This document shows, piece by piece, positions 1 through 12,527 of a stretch of 64,000 nt of DNA. The position numbers were made by a program, and so were the translations under genes. The notes under the pieces are model-generated. The model did no database searches, was not told the origin of the DNA, and saw only the letters and a list, made by a program, of their open reading frames with translations. How positions within the stretch are numbered: position 1 is the stretch's first letter; every line of letters starts with the position of its first letter. This stretch comes from Symsagittifera roscoffensis (taxonomy: Eukaryota; Xenacoelomorpha; Acoela; Convolutidae): NCBI RefSeq assembly GCF_963678635.1, contig NC_087068.1:24492697-24556696 (forward strand), written 5' to 3'.

Positions 1-1196
1 GCCAATCGGATTTCACACAGGATGGGAGTATGACTCTGAAACTGATCGATTTAAAGCTAGAAAAAAAATGATAAAAAACTTTGACAACATGGCTTTCTAT
101 GTCCAGTTTTATTCATTCTCAATGTGCCAAGAGATGCCGACCGGACTTCACACAAGATGGGAGTATCATTCTGAGACTGATCGATTTAAAGCTAGAAAAA
201 ACAGGATAAGAAACTTTGACAACATGGCTTTCTATGTCCATTTTTATCCATTCTCAATGTGCCAAGAGATGCCAATCGGATTTCACACAGGATGGGAGGG
301 TGACTCTGAAACTGATCGGCTAAAAGCTAGAAAAAACTGGATAAAAAACTTTGACAACATGGCTTTGTATGTCCATTTTTATCCATTCTCAATGTGCCAA
401 GAGATGCCAATCGGATTTCACACAGGATGGGAGTATGACTCTGAAACTGATCGATTTAAAGCTAGAAAAAAAATGATAAAAAACTTTGACAACATGGCTT
501 TCTATGTCCAGTTTTATTCATTCTCAATGTGCCAAGAGATGCCGACCGGACTTCACACAAGATGGGAGTATCATTCTGAGACTGATCGATTTAAAGCTAG
601 AAAAAACAGGATAAGAAACTTTGACAACATGGCTTTCTATGTCCATTTTTATCCATTCTCAATGTGCCAAGAGATGCCGACTGGACTTCACACAAGATGG
701 GAGTATGACTCTGAAACTGATCGATTTAAAGCTAGAAAAAACATGATAAAAAACTTTGACAACATGGCTTTCTATGTCCAGTTTTATTCATTCTCAATGT
801 GCCAAGAGATGCCGACCGGACTTCACACAAGATGGGAGTATCATTCTGAGACTGATCGATTTAAAGCTAGAAAAAACAGGATAAAAAACTTTGACAACAT
901 GGCTTTCTATGTCCATTTTTATCCATTCTCAATGTGCCAAGAGATGCCAATCGAATTTCACACAAGATGAGAGGGTGACTCTGAAACTGGTCGATTTAAA
1001 GATAGAAAAAACATGATAAGAAACTTTGACAACATGGCTTTCTTTGTCCAGTTTTATCCATTCTCAATGTGCCAAGAGATGCCAATCGGATTTCACACAG
1101 GATGGGAGGGTGACTCTGAAACTGATCGGTTAAAAGCTAGAAAAAACAGGATAAAAAACTTTGAGAACATGGCTTTCTATGTCCTTCTATCAAGAA
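1..1196 (+). repeat. 135-bp minisatellite, unit 1 (at least 9 repeats)
   Basis: The string around GAGATGCC recurs at 136, 271, 406 and onward every 135 bp, so the period is exactly 45 codons and one frame stays open over most of the block (68-970). The encoded repeat contains NFDNMAFYVHFYPFSMCQEM and GFHTGWEYDSETDRFKARKN. Two subtypes alternate (FYPF.PIGFHTGWE and FYSF.PTGLHTRWE), which points to amplification of dimers or larger blocks. The second half of the peptide matches the kind of sequence that precedes the exonuclease-side region of Polinton-type polymerase B, and the final repeat runs straight into it. A single frame break at about 968 ends the open stretch. Confidence 0.93.
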
Positions 1197-2702
1197 TTGA
1201 GTCCAGAGTGTAAAATTTAGAGTTTTTACACAACCGGAAAGCAGAAGAAAATTGACTGTTTCCGTGTTGATGGCTACTGTGATCACTGTAAAATAATGTT
1301 TGAAGCTATGGGTTGCTATTTTCACTTCATGTCAAGAAACCCGTGCATCTTTGTCAGAACAAGATATCGAAAGGGGGAATAAGAAGCGAGAAACGGATGA
1401 GTTGGGACGAGAGTAGATGAAGGCAAAAGGTTACAATATTCAGGAAATGTGGAAGTGTGAGTGGTGGGGGCATTTTAAGAATCATGTCAAGACAAATTTT
1501 CCCTATAGAAGACCTCTGTCTTCTGATTCTTTACTTGAAAAAACAAGAACGGATCTCGTTTTGGAACTGTGCAATGTGATCTAATAGGTTCCACAAATTG
1601 AAGCCCACGTTTTCAAATTTTCCTCCAATAATTAGAAATATTGACGTCTGCCTTAACGATATTGGAGTGTACATGAAAAACTCTGCTGAAGAAAAAGATT
1701 TACTGAAAAACCCACAACGAATGTTGATTTCCAGTTTTAAATAAAAAAAATGGCACAATCAACGCATCTCTTCTTAACTTCTATCTAAGTCTTGGATTTC
1801 AATGTAGAAAATTTTATCGCTTTGTTGAGTGCACACCAAGGAAATATTTCAAAAACTTTGTTCAATCTGCTGTTGATGCTCGATGAGAAGGAGACGAGAA
1901 CCCACATTCTGGAGTTGTTGCTGAGACGATGAAGCTTTTCGGTAACAGCCCGTATGGTTATCAAATTATGGACAGATCCTGACACACGACAACCAAAAGA
2001 CACACAAGCAGTAAATGAGAGAGAAGTTTTCCGAGCGGTTGAAGGTTGTGAAAAAAGACTAAAACGAAGTAGAACTATTGAAGTCAACTTATGAACAAAG
2101 AGAGCCAATTATTGAAGGCATTTCCATTATTCAATATGCCAAACTTAGAATGTTGGAGTTGTACTACAATTGCTTCCACAAGTATTGCAATGAGTATAAA
2201 TTCGAGGATATGGAGATGGACACAGACTCTCAGTATCTAGCACTAGCCAAAGAGAATTTGGAAGATTGTATTATACCTGAGAAGAAAACTCAATGGCTAC
2301 AAATCAGTCGAATTGAGTGCAGAGATGGCTTTATCGCCAATGCAAAGAAATTTCTTCCCACGTACATGCTGCGCTGTTCATAAAAAGCATGATAAGAGTT
2401 TTGCTGTACTGAAATGTTGTGCCTGTGCAGCAAGACGTATTGCTGCTATGATAGTACCAGCGACAAATTCAAATTTGGTTGCAAAGGAATCAACAAAAGA
2501 TTTTGGGGATGGACCAATGTCCAAAAACAGACGACTTCCTGATGAAGCTGTAAATTTGAAGTCGACGAATTGCGGATTCAAAACCTTCAACCATTTAGTC
2601 GGAACATATAAACAAACTCAAAAAAGACTCAGTTACTTTTACCCGAAAAGAGAAGTACTGAAAGATGGAGTTTATATTAAACCATTGAAATTGCAAACTT
2701 AA
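1140..2702 (+). pseudogene. Decayed Polinton/Maverick-type DNA polymerase B, unit 1
   Basis: Read across several frames, the region keeps recognisable family B, protein-primed-type polymerase sequence in the normal order. It has a Cys-containing stretch with DGYCDHC and FEAMGCYFHF (about 1268-1328), then KGYNIQEMWKCEWWGHFK (about 1423-1480). The motif B-like KLFGNSPYGYQIMD lies near 1931-1972 and KLRMLELYYN near 2140-2170. The catalytic palm motif EMDTDSQYLAL, with the DTDS metal-binding residues, lies near 2212-2244. The C-terminal tail ends at the TAA 2700-2702. At least four frame changes and several stops separate these blocks, so it cannot make a full enzyme. No Polinton integrase, packaging ATPase or capsid gene is seen nearby; it is a stranded fragment. 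The family assignment rests on recognising motifs, not on a search. Confidence 0.82.
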
Positions 2703-2838
2703 TGTGTAAACTGTAGTAAAACTCCATACAAGGCAGTGTTTTATATGTTATTTAACTTTTCAACTGTAATAAAACAATTTACCTTTTTTTTATCTGAAAA
2801 ACCTTACAGAATCATTATCTTGATGAACCTTAACAATT

Positions 2839-3023
2839 TCATGGTTTTTCAATTTTTCCAATACTTTGCCTGGCTAATTTTCCAACATATTCTCCTACTT
2901 GAATGTCAAAATCGTAAAGGAATATGTTGCGTTCAACGATTTCTTCAACAAGAGGTAGATGATCAATTGACACTTCACGAAAGTTCTTTGGATCCGATCC
3001 ACATTTTGATACAAACTCTGTAA
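2839..3023 (-). pseudogene. Inverted polymerase-region fragment, unit 1
   Basis: On the minus strand, open piece 2839-3108 contains HLPLVEEIVERNIFLYDFDI followed by QVGEYVGKLARQSIGKIEKP. I associate this with the N-terminal region that comes before the exonuclease domain in Polinton-type polymerase B proteins. It lies head-on between the two plus-strand copies, so the locus has been rearranged by inversion as well as duplication. The 5' part of the open piece (beyond about 3023) overlaps the plus-strand palm copy and is probably chance. Confidence 0.5.
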
Positions 3024-3032
3024 ACAGCTGAG

Positions 3033-3560
3033 ATGTATGAGCGTAAGTGTTGTAATGAGAGCAAGTTCGAGGAACTGGAGATGGACACATACTTTGTGTA
3101 TTTAGCATTAGCCGAAGAGAACTTGGAGGATTGTATTTTACTTGAGAACAAAGCTCAATGGCTACAAATTGGTCGAAATGACCGTCGAGATAACTTTATT
3201 GCCAATGCAAAGAATTTTCATTAAAATGCTGCGCTGTTCATTAAAAGCATGATAAACGAGAACCCGGCCTATTCAAAGAAGAATTTCGCTGTACTGAAAT
3301 GTTGTGCCGGTGCAGCAAGACTTATTGCTGCTATGATAAAAAAGCGACAAATTTAAACTTAGCAGCAAAGGAATTGACAAAAGAACACTAGAAGATACTG
3401 GGAACGGACCAATGTCTAAATACAGACGAGTTCTTGACAAAGCTGTAAATTTAAACTCGACCAATCGCTGATTCAAAACCGCCAACCATTTAGTCAGAAC
3501 ATATGGACAAGCTAAAAAAAGGGAATTTTTACTAAACCTTTGAAATTGTAAACTCAACAT
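3033..3560 (+). pseudogene. Second, more decayed copy of the polymerase B palm and tail, unit 1
   Basis: The 3033-3224 piece reads CNESKFEELEMDTYFVYLAL, a relative of the palm block about 850 bp upstream, and continues into NLEDCILLENKAQWLQIGRN. The catalytic DTDS has become DTYF, so the second metal-binding Asp region is lost. Downstream DNA at 3240-3560 parallels the tail of the upstream copy but is broken by stops and indels. The unit therefore already held an internal duplication of the polymerase 3' half before it was amplified. Confidence 0.75.
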
Positions 3561-3599
3561 GTAAACTGTAATAAAATTTCGTACAATGCAATATTTCAA

Positions 3600-5140
3600 T
3601 TGTTATTTAACTTTTCAACTGTAATAAAACAATTTACCTTATTTACTTTTCTGTCTGAAAAACCTTATTTCTTCTTTGAATTTTTAGTTAGATTTCAGCA
3701 TAGTTTCAAACACTTTCAAAATTATTTCAAATGGTTCAGATTAACAATAAAACCATAATTTAATACATTGAGAAATCTATACCCTTTCGGATTGTGGTAG
3801 AGGATCTTACAACATGGTAAGACCGGGCGCCGAAAATTTTTTATGAAACTTACCATCTTAATAAATTGGGAAACCTATTCCCTATCTTAATACATAGGAC
3901 ATTTTTTCCCTATCTGAATACATATCTTGCAGACCGGATGCTTTTTTCCCTATCTTAATTCATGGGGGTCTTCAACCATCCCCCCTGATCGCCTCTCACT
4001 TATACTACTGACAACCATTCACACCTAATCATCATCGACTTTCACCATAATCAAATTTACGATATTATTGTAAAAGCAAACAATCCTAAAAACAAAAAAA
4101 ATTTTCACCGGATCAAGTATAAAAACTGATCCAAATTGGTAACTGCTTGTGAAGAAATTTTTTTGTGAGTAAAAAAAATTGAACACAAAACTCATGTTAT
4201 TTAAACACAACAGTCGTCATGTACTCCTTTACCAAATAGAAAAATCGTTCGACGCTTCTAACGGTTCATATTGTCCAAAAGCCGTAGTATACTTTGATTA
4301 TTGTAACACGTGGGTAGACGGAACAATTGAAGTCTTCCATAATTCGCCGTATTGGAAATTTTTCCTAATTTTTTCGATGACTTGTTTAAGCTGTTTGCCA
4401 AGAGACATAAGCAATTTCCAGTCAAATGATCTCACTAACCTCTCGTAACCTGTTTATCCGGTTACCAACCCTACGTTACTCCCTCATTGGAGTCGAAAAA
4501 CACTCTAGAAATTTTTTTATCTTCTATATGTGAGTAAGGTTAACTCCATTATATCAACTACAATCACAGTTCCAGGAAATCACCCTAATTTTTTTGAAAT
4601 AAGTCATTTTCTCGCTTTCGACACAAATGCAGAACTCTTTCTAAACCAAACAATTTTCTCTAATTAGAAAACGTGATGTTTAATGTCAACGATCAACAAC
4701 TTTCAGTTATTCAAATAAAAAAAATCTGAATTACAACCACATTTGCAAGTTTATATGATAGGTAAAGTTCGATAAATCGAAACGGTTAATTTTGAGAAAC
4801 TCAGTAATGATCCCCTTTCCCGATATTGGTCATTCTTTGTTTTTGTATCTGATCACCCAGATCGTTTCCAAACAATATTGAATGTGAAAATTGTACCTAG
4901 ACTAGATTGATAATCTTTTACGAAGGAAATTTTGTCCAAATTAAAGGATTCAAGCGCTTCTTCATCCTTGCAGAAAATTTTTAAAAATTTTCATTTATCT
5001 AACTCATTCGGAAGCACTATATAATGGCGAACTACACCGCATCTTTATTAAATCAAGCAATAAATAGCGGCATCTAGTACTATGTCTTGCAAATAGCCTA
5101 AGATTTCCTCTTCCCTGTGATCTAGACCAGATTGAATTAG
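3600..5140. other. Non-coding remainder of unit 1 (same in units 2 and 3)
   Basis: AT-rich DNA without a recognised gene, repeated at about 8446-9990 and 13294-14840. It has a series of related short phrases, TTTCCCTATCTTAATACAT-like, near 3860-3965. An 89-codon frame from 4179 to 4448 is present in all three copies and contains a CLSC pair, but it has no recognised relative and no clear ATG start. A TATA-like string ACTATATAATGG occurs near 5018. Confidence 0.6.
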
Positions 5141-5408
5141 CAGTAAAAATGACAACTGAATGTTCCATATGCTTGGAAATTTGTAATCAAATGAAAAAAA
5201 TAAAAAAAAAACCTCGACAACCACCACATTTATAGTTTGCGTTAATTGTTATATTAAACTCAAGCTAAGAGCTAGTACACCTTTCCTAAAAATTCTTGTT
5301 TCGTTTGCAGGCAGATTATTCATGTAATTATTATGACAGAATTCGATGTCTGTAATATCTGCAACCAATTAGTGTTATCCAGAAATAGGTGTTATTTGTG
5401 TTATCCAG

Positions 5409-6040
5409 AGGGTGACTCTGAAACTGGTCGATTTAAAGATAGAAAAACATGATAAGAAACTTTGACAACATGGCTTTCTATGTCCATTTTTATCCATTCT
5501 CAATGTGCCAAGAGATGCCGACTGGACTTCACACAAGATGGGAGTATGACTCTGAAACTGATCGATTTAAAGCTAGAAAAAACATGATAAAAAACTTTGA
5601 CAACATGGCTTTCTATGTCCAGTTTTATTCATTCTCAATGTGCCAAGAGATGCCGACCGGACTTCACACAAGATGGGAGTATCATTCTGAGACTGATCGA
5701 TTTAAAGCTAGAAAAAACAGGATAAAAAACTTTGACAACATGGCTTTCTATGTCCATTTTTATCCATTCTCAATGTGCCAAGAGATGCCAATCGAATTTC
5801 ACACAAGATGAGAGGGTGACTCTGAAACTGGTCGATTTAAAGATAGAAAAAACATGATAAGAAACTTTGACAACATGGCTTTCTTTGTCCAGTTTTATCC
5901 ATTCTCAATGTGCCAAGAGATGCCAATCGGATTTCACACAGGATGGGAGGGTGACTCTGAAACTGATCGGTTAAAAGCTAGAAAAAACAGGATAAAAAAC
6001 TTTGAGAACATGGCTTTCTATGTCCTTCTATCAAGAATTG
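5409..6040 (+). repeat. 135-bp minisatellite, unit 2 (about 5 repeats)
   Basis: Same 135-bp repeat as at the window start, but only about five copies. One A is missing from the A-run near 5440 compared with the third unit, so the upstream Cys-rich frame does not read through here. The frame opens again at 5449 and closes at 5811, with a second open piece at 5854-6054. Confidence 0.92.
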
Positions 6041-7543
6041 AGTCCAGAGTGTAAAATTTAGAGTTTTTACACAACCGGAAAGCAGAAGAAAATTGACTGT
6101 TTCCGTGTTGATGGCTACTGTGATCACTGTAAAATAATGTTTGAAGCTATGGGTTGCTATTTTCACTTCATGTCAAGAAACCCGTGCATCTTTGTCAGAA
6201 CAAGATATCGAAAGGGGGAATAAGAAGCGAGAAACGGATGAGTTGGGACGAGAGTAGATGAAGGCAAAAGGTTACAATATTCAGGAAATGTGGAAGTGTG
6301 AGTGGTGGGGGCATTTTAAGAATCATGTTAAGACAAATTTTCCCTATAGAAGACCTCTGTCTTCTGATTCTTTACTTGAAAAAACAAGAACGGATCTCGT
6401 TTTGGAACTGTGCAATGTGATCTAATAGGTTCCACAAATTGAAGCCCACGTTTTCAAATTTTCCTCCAATATTTAGAAATATTGACGTCTGCCTTAACGA
6501 TATTGGAGTGTACATGAAAAACTCTGCTGAAGAAAAAGATTTACTGAAAAACCCACAACGAATGTTGATTTCCAGTTTTAAATAAAAAAAATGGCACAAT
6601 CAACGCATCTCTTCTTAACTTCTATCTAAGTCTTGGATTTCAATGTAGAAAATTTTATCGCTTTGTTGAGTGCACACCAAGGAAATATTTCAAAAACTTT
6701 GTTCAATCTGCTGTTGATGCTCGATGAGAAGGAGACGAGAACCCACATTCTGGAGTTGTTGCTGAGACGATGAAGCTTTTCGGTAACAGCCCGTATGGTT
6801 ATCAAATTATGGACAGATCCTGACACACGACAACCAAAAGACACACAAGCAGTAAATGAGAGAGAAGTTTTCCGAGCGGTTGAAGGTTGTGAAAAAAGAC
6901 TAAAACGAAGTAGAACTATTGAAGTCAACTTATGAACAAAGAGAGCCAATTATTGAAGGCATTTCCATTATTCAATATGCCAAACTTAGAATGTTGGAGT
7001 TGTACTACAATTGCTTCCACAAGTATTGCAATGAGTATAAATTCAAGGAAATGGAGATGGACACAGACTCTCAGTATCTAGCACTAGCCAAAGAGAATTT
7101 GGAAGATTGTATTATACCTGAGAAGAAAACTCAATGGCTACAAATCAGTCGAATTGAGTGCAGAGATGGCTTTATCGCCAATGCAAAGAAATTTCTTCCC
7201 ACGTACATGCTGCGCTGTTCATAAAAAGCATGATAAGAGTTTTGCTGTACTGAAATGTTGTGCCTGTGCAGCAAGACGTATTGCTGCTATGATAGTACCA
7301 GCGACAAATTCAAATTTGGTTGCAAAGGAATCAACAAAAGATTTTGGGGATGGACCAATGTCCAAAAACAGACGACTTCCTGATGAAGCTGTAAATTTGA
7401 AGTCGACGAATTGCGGATTCGAAACCTCCAACCATTTAGTCGGAACATATAAACAAACTCAAAAAAGACTCAGTTACTTTTACCCGAAAAGAGAAGTACT
7501 GAAAGATGGAGTTTATATTAAACCATTGAAATTGCAAACTTAA
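5981..7543 (+). pseudogene. Decayed Polinton/Maverick-type DNA polymerase B, unit 2
   Basis: Second tandem copy of the polymerase fragment. It shares the frameshifts and stops of unit 1, so the damage came before the tandem duplication. Small differences include FKEMEMDTDS in place of FEDMEMDTDS in the palm block and a few substitutions near 6470 and 7420. The palm DTDS motif is intact within the 6919-7224 open piece, and the tail piece 7154-7543 overlaps it in another frame, which marks one of the inherited frameshifts. Confidence 0.82.
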
Positions 7544-7679
7544 TGTGTAAACTGTAGTAAAACTCCATACAAGGCAGTGTTTTATATGTTATTTAACTTT
7601 TCAACTGTAATAAAACAATTTACCTTTTTTTTATCTGAAAAACCTTACAGAATCATTATCTTGATGAACCTTAACAATT

Positions 7680-7864
7680 TCATGGTTTTTCAATTTTTCC
7701 AATACTTTGCCTGGCTAATTTTCCAACATATTCTCCTACTTGAATGTCAAAATCGTAAAGGAATATGTTGCGTTCAACGATTTCTTCAACAAGAGGTAGA
7801 TGATCAATTGACACTTCACGAAAGTTCTTTGGATCCGATCCACATTTTGATACAAACTCTGTAA
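7680..7864 (-). pseudogene. Inverted polymerase-region fragment, unit 2
   Basis: Identical arrangement to the fragment at 2839-3023, again head-on between the two plus-strand polymerase copies (minus-strand open piece 7680-7949). Confidence 0.5.
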
Positions 7865-7873
7865 ACAGCTGAG

Positions 7874-8406
7874 ATGTATGAGCGTAAGTGTTGTAATGAG
7901 AGCAAGTTCGAGGAACTGGAGATGGACACATACTTTGTGTATTTAGCATTAGCCGAAGAGAACTTGGAGGATTGTATTTTACTTGAGAACAAAGCTCAAT
8001 GGCTACAAATTGGTCGAAATGACCGTCGAGATAACTTTATTGCCAATGCAAAGAATTTTCTTCCCACGTACATGCTGCGCTGTTCATTAAAAGCATGATA
8101 AACGAGAACCCGGCCTATTCAAAGAAAAATTTCGCTGTACTGAAATGTTGTGCCGGTGCAGCAAGACTTATTGCTGCTATGATAAAAAAGCGACAAATTT
8201 AAACTTAGCAGCAAAGGAATTGACAAAAGAACACCAGAAGATACTGGGAACGGACCAATGTCTAAATACAGACGAGTTCTTGACAAAGCTGTAAATTTAA
8301 ACTCGACCAATCGCTGATTCAAAACCGCCAACCATTTAGTCAGAACATATGGACAAGCTAAAAAAAGGGAATTTTTACTAAACCTTTGAAATTGTAAACT
8401 CAACAT
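7874..8406 (+). pseudogene. Second palm/tail copy of polymerase B, unit 2
   Basis: Same as the copy at 3033-3560, with the DTYF palm variant. It is slightly longer in frame (7874-8098) because the stretch CTTCCCACGTACATG is kept, whereas unit 1 has lost it near 3220. Confidence 0.72.
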
Positions 8407-9994
8407 GTAAACTGTAATAAAATTTCGTACAATGCAATATTTCAATTGTTATTTAACTTTTCAACTGTAATAAAACAATTTACCTTATTTACTTTTCTGT
8501 CTGAAAAACCTTATTTCTTCTTTGAATTTTTAGTTAGATTTCAGCATAGTTTCAAACACTTTCAAAATTATTTCAAATGGTTCAGATTAACAATAAAACC
8601 ATAATTTAATACATTGAGAAATCTATACCCTTTCGGATTGTGGTAGAGGATCTTACAACATGGTAAGACCGGGCGCCGAAAATTTTTTATGAAACTTACC
8701 ATCTTAATAAATTGGGAAACCTATTCCCTATCTTAATACATAGGACATTTTTTCCCTATCTGAATACATATCTTGCAGACCGGATGCTTTTTTCCCTATC
8801 TTAATTCATGGGGGTCTTCAACCATCCCCCCTGATCGCCTCTCACTTATACTACTGACAACCATTCACACCTAATCATCATCGACTTTCACCATAATCAA
8901 ATTTACGATATTATTGTAAAAGCAAACAATCCTAAAAACAAAAAAAATTTTCACCGGATCAAGTATAAAAACTGATCCAAATTGGTAACTGCTTGTGAAG
9001 AAATTTTTTTGTGAGTAAAAAAAATTGAACACAAAACTCATGTTATTTAAACACAACAGTCGTCATGTACTCCTTTACCAAATAGAAAAATCGTTCGACG
9101 CTTCTAACGGTTCATATTGTCCAAAAGCCGTAGTATACTTTGATTATTGTAACACGTGGGTAGACGGAACAATTGAAGTCTTCCATAATTCGCCGTATTG
9201 GAAATTTTTCCTAATTTTTTCGATGACTTGTTTAAGCTGTTTGCCAAGAGACATAAGCAATTTCCAGTCAAATGATCTCACTAACCTCTCGTAACCTGTT
9301 TATCCGGTTACCAACCCTACGTTACTCCCTCATTGGAGTCGAAAAACACTCTAGAAATTTTTTTATCTTCTATATGTGAGTAAGGTTAACTCCATTATAT
9401 CAACTACAATCACAGTTCCAGGAAATCACCCTAATTTTTTTGAAATAAGTCATTTTCTCGCTTTCGACACAAATGCAGAACTCTTTCTAAACCAAACAAT
9501 TTTCTCTAATTAGAAAAAGTGATGTTTAATATCAACGATCAACAACTTTCAGTTATTCAAATAAAAAAAATCTGAATTACAACCACATTTGCAAGTTTAT
9601 ATGATAGGTAAAGTTCGATAAATCGAAACGGTTAATTTTGAGAAACTCAGTAATGATCCCCTTTCCCGATATTGGTCATTCTTTGTTTTTGTATCTGATC
9701 ACCCAGATCGTTTCCAAACAATATTGAATGTGAAAATTGTACCTAGACTAGATTGATAATCTTTTACGAAGGAAATTTTGTCCAAATTAAAGGATTCAAG
9801 CGCTTCTTCATCCTTGCAGAAAATTTTTAAAAATTTTCATTTATCTAACTCATTCGGAAGCACTATATAATGGCGAACTACACCGCATCTTTATTAAATC
9901 AAGCAATAAATAGCGGCATCTAGTACTATGTCTTGCAAATAGCCTAAGATTTCCTCTTCCCTGTGATCTAGACCAGATTGAATTAGCAGTAAAA

Positions 9995-10174
9995 ATGACA
10001 ACTGAATGTTCCATATGCTTGGAAATTTGTAATCAAATGAAAAAAATAAAAATAAAAACCTCGACAACCACCACATTTATAGTTTGCGTTAATTGTTATA
10101 TTAAACTCAAGCTAAGAGCTAGTACACCTTTCCTAAAAATTCTTGTTTCGTTTGCAGGCAGATTATTCATGTAA
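9995..10174 (+). CDS. 59-residue Cys-rich (RING/zinc-ribbon-like) mini-ORF, unit 2
   Basis: ATG at 9995, TAA ending at 10174. The protein starts MTTECSICLEICNQ and has a second Cys pair VCVNCYIKLK, giving CxxC, spacer, CxxC. This is the front half of a RING or treble-clef-like zinc site; the third Cys pair of a full RING is absent. A second such ORF starts 6 bp further on (10180). In unit 1 the same ORF (from 5149) is broken after about 20 codons by a change in the A-rich run. Function unknown. Expression is untested and it may be a relic; intactness in two of three copies is weak evidence because the copies are recent. Confidence 0.4.
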   Translation: MTTECSICLEICNQMKKIKIKTSTTTTFIVCVNCYIKLKLRASTPFLKILVSFAGRLFM

Positions 10175-10179
10175 TTATT

Positions 10180-10659
10180 ATGACAGAATTCGATGTCTGT
10201 AATATCTGCAACCAATTAGTGTTATCCAGAAATAGGTGTTATTTGTGTTATCCAGAGGGTGACTCTGAAACTGGTCGATTTAAAGATAGAAAAAACATGC
10301 TAAAAAACTTTGACAACATGGCTTTCTATGTCCATTTTTATCCATTCTCAATGTGCCAAGAGATGCCGACTGGACTTCACACAAGATGGGAGTATGACTC
10401 TGAAACTGATCGATTTAAAGCTAGAAAAAACATGATAAAAAACTTTGACAACATGGCTTTCTATGTCCAGTTTTATTCATTCTCAATGTGCCAAGAGATG
10501 CCGACCGGACTTCACACAAGATGGGAGTATCATTCTGAGACTGATCGATTTAAAGCTAGAAAAAACAGGATAAAAAACTTTGACAACATGGCTTTCTATG
10601 TCCATTTTTATCCATTCTCAATGTGCCAAGAGATGCCAATCGAATTTCACACAAGATGA
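10180..10659 (+). CDS. Chimeric ORF: Cys-rich N-terminus fused to the 45-residue repeat
   Basis: Starts MTEFDVCNICNQLVLSRN, the same N-terminus as the mini-ORF at 15028, then crosses the unit junction near 10236-10256. It continues as about three and a half copies of the 45-residue polymerase-derived repeat, ending at the TGA near 10657-10659. It is a new 159-residue open frame made by the tandem duplication itself. In unit 2 the equivalent frame (from 5333) is closed by a one-base difference in an A-run. There is no evidence that it is expressed. Confidence 0.4.
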   Translation: MTEFDVCNICNQLVLSRNRCYLCYPEGDSETGRFKDRKNMLKNFDNMAFYVHFYPFSMCQEMPTGLHTRWEYDSETDRFKARKNMIKNFDNMAFYVQFYSFSMCQEMPTGLHTRWEYHSETDRFKARKNRIKNFDNMAFYVHFYPFSMCQEMPIEFHTR

Positions 10660-10888
10660 GAGGGTGACTCTGAAACTGGTCGATTTAAAGATAGAAAAAA
10701 CATGATAAGAAACTTTGACAACATGGCTTTCTTTGTCCAGTTTTATCCATTCTCAATGTGCCAAGAGATGCCAATCGGATTTCACACAGGATGGGAGGGT
10801 GACTCTGAAACTGATCGGTTAAAAGCTAGAAAAAACAGGATAAAAAACTTTGAGAACATGGCTTTCTATGTCCTTCTATCAAGAATTG
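10257..10888 (+). repeat. 135-bp minisatellite, unit 3 (about 5 repeats)
   Basis: About five copies of the 135-bp repeat. Repeat starts (GAGTATGA or GAGGGTGA) fall near 10256, 10389, 10524, 10659 and 10794. Here the A-run keeps the frame of the preceding Cys-rich ORF, producing a fused open frame from 10180 to 10659. Confidence 0.92.
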
Positions 10889-12391
10889 AGTCCAGAGTGT
10901 AAAATTTAGAGTTTTTACACAACCGGAAAGCAGAAGAAAATTGACTGTTTCCGTGTTGATGGCTACTGTGATCACTGTAAAATAATGTTTGAAGCTATGG
11001 GTTGCTATTTTCACTTCATGTCAAGAAACCCGTGCATCTTTGTCAGAACAAGATATCGAAAGGGGGAATAAGAAGCGAGAAACGGATGAGTTGGGACGAG
11101 AGTAGATGAAGGCAAAAGGTTACAATATTCAGGAAATGTGGAAGTGTGAGTGGTGGGGGCATTTTAAGAATCATGTTAAGACAAATTTTCCCTATAGAAG
11201 ACCTCTGTCTTCTGATTCTTTACTTGAAAAAACAAGAACGGATCTCGTTTTGGAACTGTGCAATGTGATCTAATAGGTTCCACAAATTGAAGCCCACGTT
11301 TTCAAATTTTCCTCCAATATTTAGAAATATTGACGTCTGCCTTAACGATATTGGAGTGTACATGAAAAACTCTGCTGAAGAAAAAGATTTACTGAAAAAC
11401 CCACAACGAATGTTGATTTCCAGTTTTAAATAAAAAAAATGGCACAATCAACGCATCTCTTCTTAACTTCTATCTAAGTCTTGGATTTCAATGTAGAAAA
11501 TTTTATCGCTTTGTTGAGTGCACACCAAGGAAATATTTCAAAAACTTTGTTCAATCTGCTGTTGATGCTCGATGAGAAGGAGACGAGAACCCACATTCTG
11601 GAGTTGTTGCTGAGACGATGAAGCTTTTCGGTAACAGCCCGTATGGTTATCAAATTATGGACAGATCCTGACACACGACAACCAAAAGACACACAAGCAG
11701 TAAATGAGAGAGAAGTTTTCCGAGCGGTTGAAGGTTGTGAAAAAAGACTAAAACGAAGTAGAACTATTGAAGTCAACTTATGAACAAAGAGAGCCAATTA
11801 TTGAAGGCATTTCCATTATTCAATATGCCAAACTTAGAATGTTGGAGTTGTACTACAATTGCTTCCACAAGTATTGCAATGAGTATAAATTCAAGGAAAT
11901 GGAGATGGACACAGACTCTCAGTATCTAGCACTAGCCAAAGAGAAATTGGAAGATTGTATTATACCTGAGAAGAAAACTCAATGGCTACAAATCAGTCGA
12001 ATTGAGTGCAGAGATGGCTTTATCGCCAATGCAAAGAAATTTCTTCCCACGTACATGCTGCGCTGTTCATAAAAAGCATGATAAGAGTTTTGCTGTACTG
12101 AAATGTTGTGCCTGTGCAGCAAGACGTATTGCTGCTATGATAGTACCAGCGACAAATTCAAATTTGGTTGCAAAGGAATCAACAAAAGATTTTGGGGATG
12201 GACCAATGTCCAAAAACAGACGACTTCCTGAAGAAGCTGTAAATTTGAAGTCGACGAATTGCGGATTCAAAACCTCCAACCATTTAGTCGGAACATATAA
12301 ACAAACTCAAAAAAGACTCAGTTACTTTTACCCGAAAAGAGAAGTACTGAAAGATGGAGTTTATATTAAACCATTGAAATTGCAAACTTAA
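10829..12391 (+). pseudogene. Decayed Polinton/Maverick-type DNA polymerase B, unit 3
   Basis: Third tandem copy with the same inherited frameshifts and stops. Like unit 2 it has FKEMEMDTDS in the palm block, so units 2 and 3 are closer to each other than to unit 1. It has its own substitutions (for example NLED to KLED near 11945 and PDEAV to PEEAV near 12230). Palm block 11767-12072, C-terminal block 12002-12391. Confidence 0.82.
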
Positions 12392-12527
12392 TGTGTAAAC
12401 TGTAGTAAAACTCCATACAAGGCAGTGTTTTATATGTTATTTAACTTTTCAACTGTAATAAAACAATTTACCTTTTTTTTATCTGAAAAACCTTACAGAA
12501 TCATTATCTTGATGAACCTTAACAATT

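Noticed and set aside
1-1196. CRISPR-like array
   Set aside because: The 135-bp units are contiguous, have no spacers, encode a continuous peptide, and sit in a eukaryotic genome; this is a minisatellite.
4179-4448. 89-codon frame repeated in the three units
   Set aside because: Kept only because the units are recent copies; it starts without ATG and shows no recognised motif beyond a Cys pair, so it is not listed as a gene.
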